37,750 nt of DNA, from assembly GCA_934725355.1 (NCBI GenBank), contig CAKVAO010000007.1:1-37750 (forward strand), given 5' to 3'. This document shows, in pieces, positions 1-8,703 of this stretch; the first letter of the stretch is position 1, and each line of letters starts with the position of its first letter. A program made the position numbers and the translations under genes. The notes below the pieces were generated by a model. It did not search any database and was not told the origin of the DNA. It saw only the letters and a program-made list of their open reading frames with translations. The DNA comes from an uncultured Candidatus Saccharibacteria bacterium (GTDB lineage: Bacteria; Patescibacteriota; Saccharimonadia; Saccharimonadales; Saccharimonadaceae).

Positions 1-3000
1 TCTGCTAGTTGTTGCTGGCGAGCTTGCTCGGCCGCGGCTTCAGCTTGGCGCTGTTGTTCAGCGGCAATTTGAGCCTGGCGCTGCTGCTCAGCGGTAATTT
101 GAGCCTGGCGCTGCTGCTCAGCGGCAATTTGTGCTTGGCGTTGTTGCTCAGCCTTCAATGCTGAGTCATCGCTAGCATCACCACCAGCACCGTTAGAGCT
201 GTTTTCTTGTGAACTACTTTCAGCTGACCAACCTTGTTCATTTGGTCGATGTTGCTGACTACCGCTTATATCGCCATTAGGATTTGGCTTAGTGGAATTG
301 CCATTGCCCGACGGCACTTCATCTGGTTTTGGTACATACTCAGAACCGTTACCGGCATTACCATCGGTATTGCCAGAATTTTCCTGCGCATTATTTGGTG
401 GAGTAGATGGATTTTTATCACCGTTATTGTTCTTGCCAGGTTCATACTCTTGCGGTTTATTCTGCGCGGGTGGCGTTTGGTCGGTCTGATTATGATTGCC
501 TGGATTAACATTAGTATCTTCCTCTGGCTTCTTATGCTCCAAAGTAGGAGTAGGTGTCGGGGTGGGTGTTGGTGTTGGCTCTTCTGGAGTCGGCGTTGGT
601 GTTGGCTCTTCTGGGGTCGGGGTTGGTGTTGGTTCTTCTGGGGTCGGGGTTGGTGTTGGTTCTTCTGGGGTCGGGGTTGGCTCCTCGTATGTCGGATTAC
701 GACGCGGTGGTGTAATTTCTTGCACCGGCGGCTTTTCGCCAATCTTGATCGCATTACCACAGCGTGTATCCATATAGGTCGAATGACCTTCAGCCGAAGT
801 GACCTTAACAATATTATGCAAAACACCCTCATCAACACGGTAAGACACCAGCGTAGTGTCAGTTACGTCGCCATTTTGACCACTGTAATTTAGACCATAA
901 TCGTATACTGCATACTTGCTAGTGTCAATGTCCACCAGCTCTACCTTACCGCCCTGGAATTGCTCGTGCATCATATTAATTAGTTGCGCTCGAGTTTCGT
1001 TATTACCCTTCAAGGCGTCAGCAAAACTATTCATGTCGCCGTTATAGCCCATACTCCGCAGCGTATCATCGTCGATGAAGCCCACAGCATACGAAACTAG
1101 CTGCTCCGGATTTGTCTCTACTGCGTGCCAGAAGTCGCTATTCCAAGTTTCAGCACTTGAGACATCAAAGCCCTTGCAGAATGCAGTATCATTAATCTTC
1201 AGATCCATATCTTCAAATTCATCATAGTTTACTGCCGGAACCGTACTAGCCGTATATGGCTCGAAGTTATCCTCAACCACGGAATCTATCGATTGCACTG
1301 CTTTACTTAATGCGTCACCACTCTTCACCGATGGCACACTGCCTCTATCCAGAGTATCACTAACAGCACTGTTACCATTACCATTGCCGCTAACATCCTG
1401 AATGTCTTCAGCTAGAGCTGTCTTGACGCCAAATAAGCCCGCAAAGCTCTTAGCAGCGTCATTAATATTCTCACGCATCTCTATTAGACTATCGTGCAGC
1501 GGTCCTTCATTAATTACCGTACCAATCGCTGCACCGGCTGTAGCACCCATTGCCACAGAGCCCAATGTCATCGCTAGCCGCATACGCTTCTGCTCATGCT
1601 CTTTTGAACGTTCATGTTCTTTTGCGCTAGCTTCATGACGATTTTTCAGCTCGTTTATCTTATGCGCTCGCTGCTCTAGCATAGATCGAATATCACTCTC
1701 TGACATTCCTGCTACCATATGCGCCTTATACCATTCATCAATGGATTGCATACCTTTGTTTAATTGTTTGTCGTGTTCTTTGGCCCATTCACTCTCTGTA
1801 CGCCTAGCCTTCTCGTAACGCGCCTGAGCAAATTTCTTAATTGGCGGAATTGACATAAAGGCCTTGACGGCTCGACTAGAAACATTGGATATTGCTTTTT
1901 CATACCAGTGTTTATCCATATTTTGTCGCGCCTCAGTCTGCGCAGCCTTCATGTTAGCCACAGCCTTACCAATGCGAGTACCCACTGTCGCCATACCAGC
2001 CACTGCAGCCGCCACCGGGATAGTTAAGCCACCAGTCGCAATCGTTGCTACACCTGTTACTGCCGCGGTTGCCACTGTACCCATAGCCACGCGCGATGCC
2101 ATATGGCGTCCGCCCCACCATTCAATGAACTTGCCCGAAACTTTTTGCATTTCTAGATTACGACGTGTTGGCGCGATAGAATTATTCCAGCTCTTAGTGT
2201 ATTCAGCAACCGCCCTAGCTCTATCTACATCAGATAACTCGCCCTTCTCAGCCTTTAGCTTAGCACCATAATCGCTAGCTAGTTTTTCGCGCAGCTCAGC
2301 ATATTTTATATAAGCCGCTTGATACCTTTCTTGACTGGACTTAGTTAATAGCAAGCCACCCGTCTTGTTCTCTAGCTGTGCCACCTCATTACGCGCTAAA
2401 ATAACTTCTTTTAGCGTCGCAGGGTCAACTTTATCGCCAAACTGACTCAGACCTTGTTCAAATGCATTTTTGAATTCTTTCTTATTCGACAAGATTGAGT
2501 AGCTCCACTTCACTTCCTCTGGAATTACTTCCTTTGACTTCTCGCTTTCTCGGTTTACTTCATTCTCACCGCGCGCCTTGCCGCCAAACAGCTTCTTAAC
2601 GTTTATCTTTTGTGTTTTATCAAATGGATTGACTACCGTACTTTCATTAGGTTCGGATATCGGTTTAGCATTAGCCCCATGCAGTTCGTTCGGCACTAGA
2701 ATATAGTCTGACTTATGTTGCCTCGGCATAGCAAACGTTGATACTCGCGCGCCCGCTTTAGCTTTCTCGTTTTCGGCAACCGGCTTAACATCCGAGATTA
2801 CCCATTCAACAGCCTCGCGCATTCTAACATTAGGGTCATCTGAATGGCCAATATATTCAGACAATTGTTTTAATTGCGGTACAGTAAGATTAAGCAGCTT
2901 TGCTATGTCTTCAACTTCATAGTTCTTCTCTTTTTCTACATTGTCTATACGATGATTCGTTTGATCTATACGATCATTCATTTGGTCTATCTCGCCACCA

Positions 3001-3107
3001 ATATAGCCTACAACCTGCTCTACATCACTAAGCCTAGTGCTTGATTCTTGTCCGGCTTCCTTATTCGAGTCTATTTCTCTACTATTTAGCCGATTTTTGT
3101 CTACCAT
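1..3107 (-). CDS. Very large repeat-containing membrane-associated protein, C-terminus off the window
   Basis: The reading frame opens at an ATG at 3105-3107, preceded by a good ribosome site (AAGGGGAG, 6 nt upstream), and stays open to base 1, so at least 1035 residues are present and the stop lies outside. No family is recognised. The N-terminal ~150 residues are hydrophilic and charged, then come helical/coiled-coil stretches. Small-residue-rich hydrophobic segments lie at about residues 335-380 and 507-531 and are likely membrane or helical-hairpin segments. A compact domain with the motif DTRCGN lies near residue 775. It is followed by four 9-residue repeats of the type TPTPTPEEP (about 808-845), a low-complexity Asn/Gly/Pro linker, and tandem 10-residue units of the type QAQIAAEQQR at the truncated end. 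No signal peptide is visible at the start. A Pro-Thr stalk followed by a Gln-rich coiled coil suggests an envelope structural or contact protein (inference). Confidence 0.8.
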   Translation of the reverse strand, partial: MVDKNRLNSREIDSNKEAGQESSTRLSDVEQVVGYIGGEIDQMNDRIDQTNHRIDNVEKEKNYEVEDIAKLLNLTVPQLKQLSEYIGHSDDPNVRMREAVEWVISDVKPVAENEKAKAGARVSTFAMPRQHKSDYILVPNELHGANAKPISEPNESTVVNPFDKTQKINVKKLFGGKARGENEVNRESEKSKEVIPEEVKWSYSILSNKKEFKNAFEQGLSQFGDKVDPATLKEVILARNEVAQLENKTGGLLLTKSSQERYQAAYIKYAELREKLASDYGAKLKAEKGELSDVDRARAVAEYTKSWNNSIAPTRRNLEMQKVSGKFIEWWGGRHMASRVAMGTVATAAVTGVATIATGGLTIPVAAAVAGMATVGTRIGKAVANMKAAQTEARQNMDKHWYEKAISNVSSRAVKAFMSIPPIKKFAQARYEKARRTESEWAKEHDKQLNKGMQSIDEWYKAHMVAGMSESDIRSMLEQRAHKINELKNRHEASAKEHERSKEHEQKRMRLAMTLGSVAMGATAGAAIGTVINEGPLHDSLIEMRENINDAAKSFAGLFGVKTALAEDIQDVSGNGNGNSAVSDTLDRGSVPSVKSGDALSKAVQSIDSVVEDNFEPYTASTVPAVNYDEFEDMDLKINDTAFCKGFDVSSAETWNSDFWHAVETNPEQLVSYAVGFIDDDTLRSMGYNGDMNSFADALKGNNETRAQLINMMHEQFQGGKVELVDIDTSKYAVYDYGLNYSGQNGDVTDTTLVSYRVDEGVLHNIVKVTSAEGHSTYMDTRCGNAIKIGEKPPVQEITPPRRNPTYEEPTPTPEEPTPTPTPEEPTPTPTPEEPTPTPTPEEPTPTPTPTPTPTLEHKKPEEDTNVNPGNHNQTDQTPPAQNKPQEYEPGKNNNGDKNPSTPPNNAQENSGNTDGNAGNGSEYVPKPDEVPSGNGNSTKPNPNGDISGSQQHRPNEQGWSAESSSQENSSNGAGGDASDDSALKAEQQRQAQIAAEQQRQAQITAEQQRQAQIAAEQQRQAEAAAEQARQQQLA
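48..155 (-). repeat. 30-bp in-frame tandem repeat encoding a Gln-rich decapeptide
   Basis: Units start at 48, 78 and 108, with a degenerate partial unit from 138. Each unit encodes about ten residues (Q-A-Q-I-A/T-A-E-Q-Q-R). The differences are mostly silent changes, so the repeat is kept at protein level. The spacing and composition fit an alpha-helical coiled coil. The array may continue to the left as a degenerate form. Confidence 0.85.
576..683 (-). repeat. Four 27-bp in-frame repeats encoding TPTPTPEEP-like units
   Basis: Copies occupy 576-602, 603-629, 630-656 and 657-683. They encode Thr-Pro dipeptides separated by Glu-Glu-Pro, followed by more Thr-Pro. Such stalks commonly span cell walls in bacterial surface proteins. 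Near-identical copies suggest length variation by slippage or recombination. Confidence 0.85.
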
Positions 3108-3167
3108 TTATTACTCCCCTTATTACTTATCTTAAATAATAGCATAAGCTGCAATAGCCAATCAAGA

Positions 3168-4151
3168 CTAATGAACGCTAGACGACCAGTTCAAATCGTT
3201 TTCGTAAGGTGGTTCAATCTTTTTCTGCTGCTGTTCACTGATGATTAACCTGCGAAAGTCAACACCAGCATAAGCCTCGTATTCTCGCAAAGTACGTTCG
3301 CGACCAACATATCGCCTGCTCTTACCTTGCAACATATTGCGAATTGTACGGTAGCTTAGGTTAGTCATTTCGCGATAGGTCTTCTGCAGCCACGGAGTAA
3401 TCTGCATATCATCCCAATACTTCGGAGTATCTCGGCGTCCATACATATGATAGATCGGTAAGTCACGCGGTACATAGAAGTTATAACCATGTGTATACAG
3501 CTGCACTGAACGCGCAATCTCGTCACCCATGAAACAGATGTCCTTAATATACGGCAATTTAAGAATAGAGCCCGCTGAAAATACAAAGCCACCACAAACA
3601 AACGCTGAACGACGCAGACGCCGAGCGTCTTTATCGGTGCGCTTTAACTCACGCGCCCTAAATACTGGTATATCCTTGTTAAAGAACTCACCTACGTACA
3701 TTTGTGCAATATTGTCTGTTTTAGATAATCTCACTTGTCCTTTATTGTCATAGCTGTAGCTAGGAGGGTAGACCGATAACACCGCCTTTGGATCATTGCA
3801 GCTGCGCCACTGCTTAATCAGTAGATCATCCCAGCCTTTGTCAAAGTACATATGTGAATCAATCTGCAATGAAAATTCCTCACCACGGTAAAAAGTCTCA
3901 CTAATATTGCGTGCTACCCCTGCGCCACGCGCCATAGACCAGTGGCATTCAGCCAAGCCAAAGCCACTTTCACCCCTAAATGGATCCAATATATGTAGAG
4001 TTCTTTTGTCGTATTGATGCATGATACCAAACGAAATATTCTCAGGGTGCGTCGCATTCATTAGACACGACACAATAGTTGGATATAACTCAGGATCGCG
4101 ATATGCTGCAATCCACACAAAAATAGTATTTGCCCGCCCCGGATTAAACAT
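3168..4151 (-). CDS. GlcNAc-transferase-like glycosyltransferase (PF11397-type)
   Basis: The 327-residue protein opens with the segment IFVWIAAYRDPEL (about residues 10-22) and has QIDSHMYF (about 96-103). Both match the bacterial/eukaryotic GlcNAc family typified by the Skp1 hydroxyproline GlcNAc-transferase (CAZy GT60-like), where the Asp-Ser-His replaces a classical DxD for nucleotide-sugar and metal binding. A second conserved stretch, CGGFVFSAG, lies near residue 190. There is no signal peptide or membrane segment, so it should act in the cytoplasm, probably adding GlcNAc to a protein or surface polymer; the acceptor is unknown. It lies just downstream of the HExxH membrane-protein gene on the same strand. 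The start has no Shine-Dalgarno site but sits exactly 6 nt after TAAAAT, suggesting a leaderless transcript. Confidence 0.75.
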   Translation of the reverse strand: MFNPGRANTIFVWIAAYRDPELYPTIVSCLMNATHPENISFGIMHQYDKRTLHILDPFRGESGFGLAECHWSMARGAGVARNISETFYRGEEFSLQIDSHMYFDKGWDDLLIKQWRSCNDPKAVLSVYPPSYSYDNKGQVRLSKTDNIAQMYVGEFFNKDIPVFRARELKRTDKDARRLRRSAFVCGGFVFSAGSILKLPYIKDICFMGDEIARSVQLYTHGYNFYVPRDLPIYHMYGRRDTPKYWDDMQITPWLQKTYREMTNLSYRTIRNMLQGKSRRYVGRERTLREYEAYAGVDFRRLIISEQQQKKIEPPYENDLNWSSSVH

Positions 4152-4157
4152 AACTTT

Positions 4158-4163
4158 ATTTTA
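4158..4163 (-). promoter_or_regulatory. Putative -10 box of a leaderless promoter (glycosyltransferase)
   Basis: TAAAAT on the minus strand, then six bases, then the ATG at 4151. Transcription would start at or next to the start codon. No convincing -35 element is seen. Confidence 0.45.
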
Positions 4164-4168
4164 CCACA

Positions 4169-5428
4169 CTAATTACATTGACCTGAATGTATTTTGGCGG
4201 CAGCCGAATATGCCGATGCACTCATGTGGTAGCGCGAGTCATTAGCTCGGTTAAGCGTCCGGTCATTGGCGTTTAAGTATAACACTGCATAAGCACTAGT
4301 AGCTGCCTCTGTATCAACGCCTGACCGCGCTATCACTGCCGGCGATGTTGTATTGCAACGACGATAAATCAAATAGTGTGCAACTTCGTGTCGCATAGCG
4401 TCGGCAAAGTAAACGTCTTGATATTCTTCCAACGGTCGCTGGTCGCTAATATACACTTTACTAGGTGAGCCCGTACAAAATGCACCCACCCACGACTGTT
4501 CTTGCTCACTAGTAATAGCACAAGCGCCCCGCATTTTAGCTAAGCCCCACACTTCAGTCAGACCAGCCGCATGAATAACTTGCATTGCCGAATCTTTGTA
4601 TGTCCCGTCTGGGCCAACTTGATTAACAATCCTTTTAACATTATCTTCAATCTTATTGATATATGCCGAATTGGCTGACAGAGAGTCATTGATTCGGTCT
4701 ATCATATTCTCTAAGCTATTGCGTATTTGTTTCATTTGATCCACGTCATCGCTATTTATCAATTGTTGCGCTTGACCAACAATGGTATTGAGCTTGCCAG
4801 CAAGGCTGACGCTGCCAGCGTTTATCAATTTTGTAGCCACAGCTTCAGCTGATTCGAGCGTCGATTTTAATGCGTCTTTAGCATCCTCTAGCTCTTTAGC
4901 CTTGTGCGAAGCCTTCGCCGCCTGCAGATCTTTGTCTAAGTTAGAATACGTCTGCTCGAGCTTGCTATAAGCTGTCGTTGCATTAGCTTTAGCCTTATTT
5001 AAAGCTTTCGCAGACTGATCAAAGCTACAATTGGTATTAGTATTACGAATCAGCTCCTTAGCACTAGAGACCTGTTTACTTAGCGTCTGCAACGTAGATT
5101 TATCTTGCACCTGGTCTTCAGTCAGACTGATTATATTATTCTGACTCGACATTAGCTGACGCAGTCTATCCTGCATTAGTTGCACATCATCCTGCATAGC
5201 CAAGCAATCAGCAGACAAACTTTTGCGCATACCATAGTCAATCGCAACGTATGCACATACGCCCACCACAGCAGTCAATAACACACCAATAATCGCAACG
5301 ATTACATAACTAGCTCTAGGTATATGGCTAGCTCGCACCGGTGCAATGTACCGATAATTACAGCGACGTGAAGATTGGCTATTATCAGTCGAATTACTGC
5401 TATAAAATGGATTTTTAGGCTCGTTCAT
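4169..5428 (-). CDS. Membrane-anchored coiled-coil protein with a C-terminal HExxH (zincin-like) domain
   Basis: This 419-residue protein has a short cytoplasmic N-terminus, one membrane helix at about residues 41-66, and a long Ala/Lys/Leu-rich coiled-coil region (about 75-270). A C-terminal extracytoplasmic domain follows. That domain contains HEVAH at residues 347-351 and a Glu at 374 in the context VDTEAATSA, 23 residues later. This is the arrangement of gluzincin-type zinc metallopeptidases (two His plus a downstream Glu as ligands, the motif Glu as catalyst). Cysteines at about 303, 318, 358 and 418 could form disulfides outside the cell. No specific family is recognised; a peptidase role is inferred from the motif. 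The ATG at 5428 has no Shine-Dalgarno site but follows TAGAAT by 7 nt. Confidence 0.7.
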   Translation of the reverse strand: MNEPKNPFYSSNSTDNSQSSRRCNYRYIAPVRASHIPRASYVIVAIIGVLLTAVVGVCAYVAIDYGMRKSLSADCLAMQDDVQLMQDRLRQLMSSQNNIISLTEDQVQDKSTLQTLSKQVSSAKELIRNTNTNCSFDQSAKALNKAKANATTAYSKLEQTYSNLDKDLQAAKASHKAKELEDAKDALKSTLESAEAVATKLINAGSVSLAGKLNTIVGQAQQLINSDDVDQMKQIRNSLENMIDRINDSLSANSAYINKIEDNVKRIVNQVGPDGTYKDSAMQVIHAAGLTEVWGLAKMRGACAITSEQEQSWVGAFCTGSPSKVYISDQRPLEEYQDVYFADAMRHEVAHYLIYRRCNTTSPAVIARSGVDTEAATSAYAVLYLNANDRTLNRANDSRYHMSASAYSAAAKIHSGQCN

Positions 5429-5435
5429 TTTTTGT

Positions 5436-5441
5436 ATTCTA
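5436..5441 (-). promoter_or_regulatory. Putative -10 box of a leaderless promoter (HExxH protein)
   Basis: TAGAAT on the minus strand, seven bases before the ATG at 5428; no Shine-Dalgarno site intervenes. Confidence 0.35.
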
Positions 5442-5489
5442 TAGTTTATTTCTGATATCTAGCTTAGCACAAATTAGTTGTTCAGGCGA

Positions 5490-6290
5490 CTATATTTTAT
5501 ACAACGACAATACATTAGCTGTCGTTTGCTGTGCCACAGTTTCAAACGACACACCTTTCATAACCGCCAAGAATTCTGCAATCTCACGAATGTGCGACGG
5601 TTGATTGGGCCGACCACGATAAGGCTTAGGCGCTAACCATGGTGCATCCGTTTCCAGGATAATTCTGTCTAGTGGCATCACCCGATAAGCCCTGTCTAGC
5701 TCTGGGTCCTTATTAAAGGTTACAATGCCATTTATTCCAATACTCAAACCACGCTCTAACACCTTTTCTAGGTTGGCGACCGTATCAGTAAAACTATGCA
5801 CGGCACCACGCACTCTACCACTAAAATTATCCAGTAGCGGTATTAAATCAGCAAAAGCATCGCCTCCCTTGCCTGAACGTATATGCATTGAAACCGGCAA
5901 GTCTAAATCTACCGCTAATTGCAACTGTCTTTCCAAGGCAGCAATCTGCAAATCATGATTCGCAAAGTCATAGAAATAGTCTAGGCCAATTTCACCAACG
6001 CCTTTTACGATATCGCGATTAGACTGTATCTTGTTCTTGACAATCTGCTCAAAATCACGCGGTAGCTGCGCCGCCTCACTAGGGTGAACACCTAAGAAGG
6101 CATACAGGTCAACACCGTCACGCAAAGGATCATTAGCTCGCACATACTCAACAGCCGAGTTGAGATCAGTCATTTCGCCAGACATAGTTACGATTTTATT
6201 GACATCATTAGCAGCAGCATTAGCCAGTACTTCCTCGGCTGGTATCGTATAATCTACATCATGAATGTGACAATGGCTATCGATCAGCAT
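5490..6290 (-). CDS. tatD: TatD-family metal-dependent deoxyribonuclease
   Basis: The 266-residue length is normal for the family. The N-terminal DSHCHIH supplies the HxH metal pair, GEIGLDYFY carries the bridging Glu, MHIRSG and GAVHSFTD supply the two further His ligands, and LETDAPWLAPKPYRG holds the conserved Asp and the family C-terminal signature. TatD enzymes are cytoplasmic TIM-barrel 3'-5' exonucleases/DNases linked to repair and DNA turnover. The start overlaps the end of metG by 14 bases, so it is translationally coupled; the metG-tatD pairing is common in bacteria. Confidence 0.93.
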   Translation of the reverse strand: MLIDSHCHIHDVDYTIPAEEVLANAAANDVNKIVTMSGEMTDLNSAVEYVRANDPLRDGVDLYAFLGVHPSEAAQLPRDFEQIVKNKIQSNRDIVKGVGEIGLDYFYDFANHDLQIAALERQLQLAVDLDLPVSMHIRSGKGGDAFADLIPLLDNFSGRVRGAVHSFTDTVANLEKVLERGLSIGINGIVTFNKDPELDRAYRVMPLDRIILETDAPWLAPKPYRGRPNQPSHIREIAEFLAVMKGVSFETVAQQTTANVLSLYKI

Positions 6291-7815
6291 CCGTGCCCTT
6301 TGTCTCTAGTCGCGGGAAAAGCACTGGTGTTTCGGTAGGAACATATTGGCCACCAAAAGCTTCTTGAATCTTCTCTGCTGTAGTTGGAATAAATGGCGCC
6401 AGATAACAAGCAACTCGATTTAAGTCATTAACTAAAGTCGAGAAAATTGCAGTCAATCTATCGGTCCGCACCGGCTCATCCTTCTTTGCCACCTGCCACG
6501 GCGCCGTCTGTTCGATGTATTGGTTCAACCCATGTACATAAGTCATTACACCGTCCAGGGCAGCCGCCAGATTTAATGCATCCATGCTCACGCGATAACT
6601 ATTATCTACGCTCTCAGTAGTATCCTTTAGTTCGTCCGTCTCAGTTAAACTAGCTAGATCACCATCTAGATACTTACGCAACATAGCCGCCACTCGGTTA
6701 ACCAAATTACCTAAATCGTTTGCTAGCTCACCGTTATACGCCATCTTGAATTTTTCCCAGGTAAAATCACCATCTTCCCAGGTTGGAATATGACGCAAGA
6801 AGTAGTAACGGAACGCATCCACGCCGTATTCATCAATCACCGCCAACGGGCTAACTACGTTGCCCAAGCTCTTACTCATTTTTGTACCGTTCACACCAAT
6901 ATGACCGTGCACCAATAGTCGCTTTGGTAATTCTAGCCCCAACGCCAGTAACATTGCCAGCCAGATAATCGCATGGAAGCGGATGATATCTTTGCCTACT
7001 ACTTCAACATCAGCCGGCCAATAACCTTGGTAATTATCTGGATAGCCTAACGCGGTAATGTAATTAGACAGCGCGTCCACCCATACATACATTACTTGTG
7101 ACTCGTCACCTGGTACCGGTATACCCCAAGTAAGCTTTGATTTTGGACGAGAAATTGAAACGTCCTTGGCGCCGTTCTTAATTAGCTCCAGTAACTCTTT
7201 ACCGCGAAAGCTCGGCACTACTGCTGATTTAATAAAGTTGCGAATCTGGTCGGTAAACTGCGAGACCCTTAGATAATAATTTTCTTCACTTAGCTTCTCG
7301 TACGGGCGTTTGTGATCAGGGCAAACATAGTCGTTGTTATGAGCTTCGGTTTCAGTCACAAAAGCCTCGCATCCATCACAGTACCAGCCCTCGTATTTAT
7401 CCTTATATATCACACCAGCATCAGCTAGCTTCTGCCAAATCTGTTGTACTCGCGCACAATGTGTTGGATCAGATGTGCGTACGTTTATAATGCTCTGCTT
7501 AGCCAAATCCTGCTCGGCTAATGGCAGGGTAATCTGTTCAATCGGCACGCCGAAAGCTAGGTTTAATGCACTGCGCATTTTCTGAAACTCTGGCTGCAAA
7601 CTATCAACGAATTGTTGCGGCGTTTCATTATTAGCTTTAGCCTTCTGCTCAACCTTAGTGCCGTGTTCATCAGTACCAATCGACATCTTGGCATCTTCGC
7701 CTCGGCTCAAGTGATAGCGCAGAATCGTGTCGCCGTAAATATAGTCCATTGCCGTACCAATATGCGGTGCTGCATTAGCATACGGAATAGCAGTTGTAAT
7801 ATAGAACTTTGTCAT
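6277..7815 (-). CDS. metG: Methionyl-tRNA synthetase
   Basis: This class I synthetase of 512 residues charges tRNA-Met. The HIGH-type motif is HIGT at residues 18-21 and the KMSKS loop is at 312-316. A zinc knuckle is visible as CDGC (146-149) and CPDH (165-168), and the conserved WVDALSNYITALGY motif is present near 245-258. It is the short form that lacks the C-terminal EMAP/Trbp111-like tRNA-binding domain. It is followed by tatD with a 14-base overlap. The ATG has no Shine-Dalgarno site but lies 6 nt after a perfect TATAAT, so it is likely the first gene of a leaderless transcript. Confidence 0.97.
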   Translation of the reverse strand: MTKFYITTAIPYANAAPHIGTAMDYIYGDTILRYHLSRGEDAKMSIGTDEHGTKVEQKAKANNETPQQFVDSLQPEFQKMRSALNLAFGVPIEQITLPLAEQDLAKQSIINVRTSDPTHCARVQQIWQKLADAGVIYKDKYEGWYCDGCEAFVTETEAHNNDYVCPDHKRPYEKLSEENYYLRVSQFTDQIRNFIKSAVVPSFRGKELLELIKNGAKDVSISRPKSKLTWGIPVPGDESQVMYVWVDALSNYITALGYPDNYQGYWPADVEVVGKDIIRFHAIIWLAMLLALGLELPKRLLVHGHIGVNGTKMSKSLGNVVSPLAVIDEYGVDAFRYYFLRHIPTWEDGDFTWEKFKMAYNGELANDLGNLVNRVAAMLRKYLDGDLASLTETDELKDTTESVDNSYRVSMDALNLAAALDGVMTYVHGLNQYIEQTAPWQVAKKDEPVRTDRLTAIFSTLVNDLNRVACYLAPFIPTTAEKIQEAFGGQYVPTETPVLFPRLETKGTDADR

Positions 7816-7821
7816 GACACC

Positions 7822-7827
7822 ATTATA
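7822..7827 (-). promoter_or_regulatory. Perfect TATAAT six bases before the metG ATG
   Basis: On the minus strand the order is TATAAT, GGTGTC, ATG. With the usual 6-8 nt from -10 box to start site, transcription would begin at the start codon. The -35 region is weak. Confidence 0.55.
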
Positions 7828-7881
7828 TCACCTCAGCCTACTCTGATAGATCGACGCCACGTTGTAGATCAGCATTATATC

Positions 7882-8694
7882 TTAATTATCGAGCAATCTT
7901 GACCAATCGTCAATAGAAAGCTCTTGTGCGCGCTTATTAGGATTAATACTGGCTTTATTTAACAGCCGTTCCGCATTTTCTTTAGTGGTGTGTAGTCCAA
8001 CAGCCAGCGACGAGCGTAGCTTTTTGCGTTTCTCACTAAAGCCAGCTCGCACCATAGCAAAGAAGTGAGCCTGTTGGTCATATGGCACTAGCGGTACTTT
8101 ACGGCGATGCATAATCACAACCTGCGAATCTACCTTTGGTGCTGGAATAAACATCTCCGCTGGTACTTTGATACCTAGCTCTACCGTTGCAAATACCTGC
8201 GCACTAATAGCGAGCAGCGACAGCTTGCCGGGTTTAGCGGCTAGGCGTTCTGCAACCTCCTTCTGCACCAATAGCACAACAGTCTGAGGTGAGTTTTCGG
8301 CGGTTAGTAGCTTTTCGATAATCTTGGATGTCAAATTATAGGGAATATTTGCAACCACCTTATAATCTCGTGGCAGTTGATTTAAATCATACTGCAAAAA
8401 ATCTTGATTAATTACTTTAACATTTTCCGGCTCACGCTTTAGGCCATCGTATTCCAAATTCCACTTAGCAATATTCTGGAGCAACATGGGTGCTAGTCGA
8501 CGATCAAACTCCACTGCTGTAACATGACCCGCCCGATCACACAATTTAGTAGTAAGTGTACCAAGACCTGGTCCAATCTCTAGTGCTTCATCATTCGGCG
8601 TGAGCTCAGCATAGTCGGCAATACGATGCAGTACTGCATCGTCAAATAGGAAGTTCTGTCCTAGAGATTTATCGGCTATTATATTTGATTGCAT
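7882..8694 (-). CDS. rsmA: 16S rRNA (adenine(1518)-N(6)/adenine(1519)-N(6))-dimethyltransferase
   Basis: This 270-residue protein (KsgA/RsmA) dimethylates two adjacent adenines in helix 45 of 16S rRNA during small-subunit maturation. The N-terminal SLGQNFLFDD is the family signature. The SAM-binding loop is EIGPGLGTLT (about residues 40-49), and the catalytic NIPYN motif is present with the downstream LLVQKEVAERLAA segment. It starts 9 bases after the stop of the wall-enzyme gene and has a Shine-Dalgarno site (AGAAGG, 5 nt spacing), so the two are probably co-transcribed. Confidence 0.97.
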   Translation of the reverse strand: MQSNIIADKSLGQNFLFDDAVLHRIADYAELTPNDEALEIGPGLGTLTTKLCDRAGHVTAVEFDRRLAPMLLQNIAKWNLEYDGLKREPENVKVINQDFLQYDLNQLPRDYKVVANIPYNLTSKIIEKLLTAENSPQTVVLLVQKEVAERLAAKPGKLSLLAISAQVFATVELGIKVPAEMFIPAPKVDSQVVIMHRRKVPLVPYDQQAHFFAMVRAGFSEKRKKLRSSLAVGLHTTKENAERLLNKASINPNKRAQELSIDDWSRLLDN

Positions 8695-8703
8695 AGAAAC
8701 CTT

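Noticed and set aside
48..155. Short regular repeats that might suggest a CRISPR array
   Set aside because: The units are contiguous without spacers and stay in frame within a large coding sequence; no cas genes are present.
496..777. Plus-strand frame rich in Gly-Val repeats
   Set aside because: It is the antisense reading of the Thr-Pro repeats in the real minus-strand gene, with no ribosome site or family signal.
266..838. Minus-strand basic, Gln/Arg-rich frame of 190 codons
   Set aside because: It overlaps the large open frame (1-3107) in another phase; the large frame has a good start and coherent domains.
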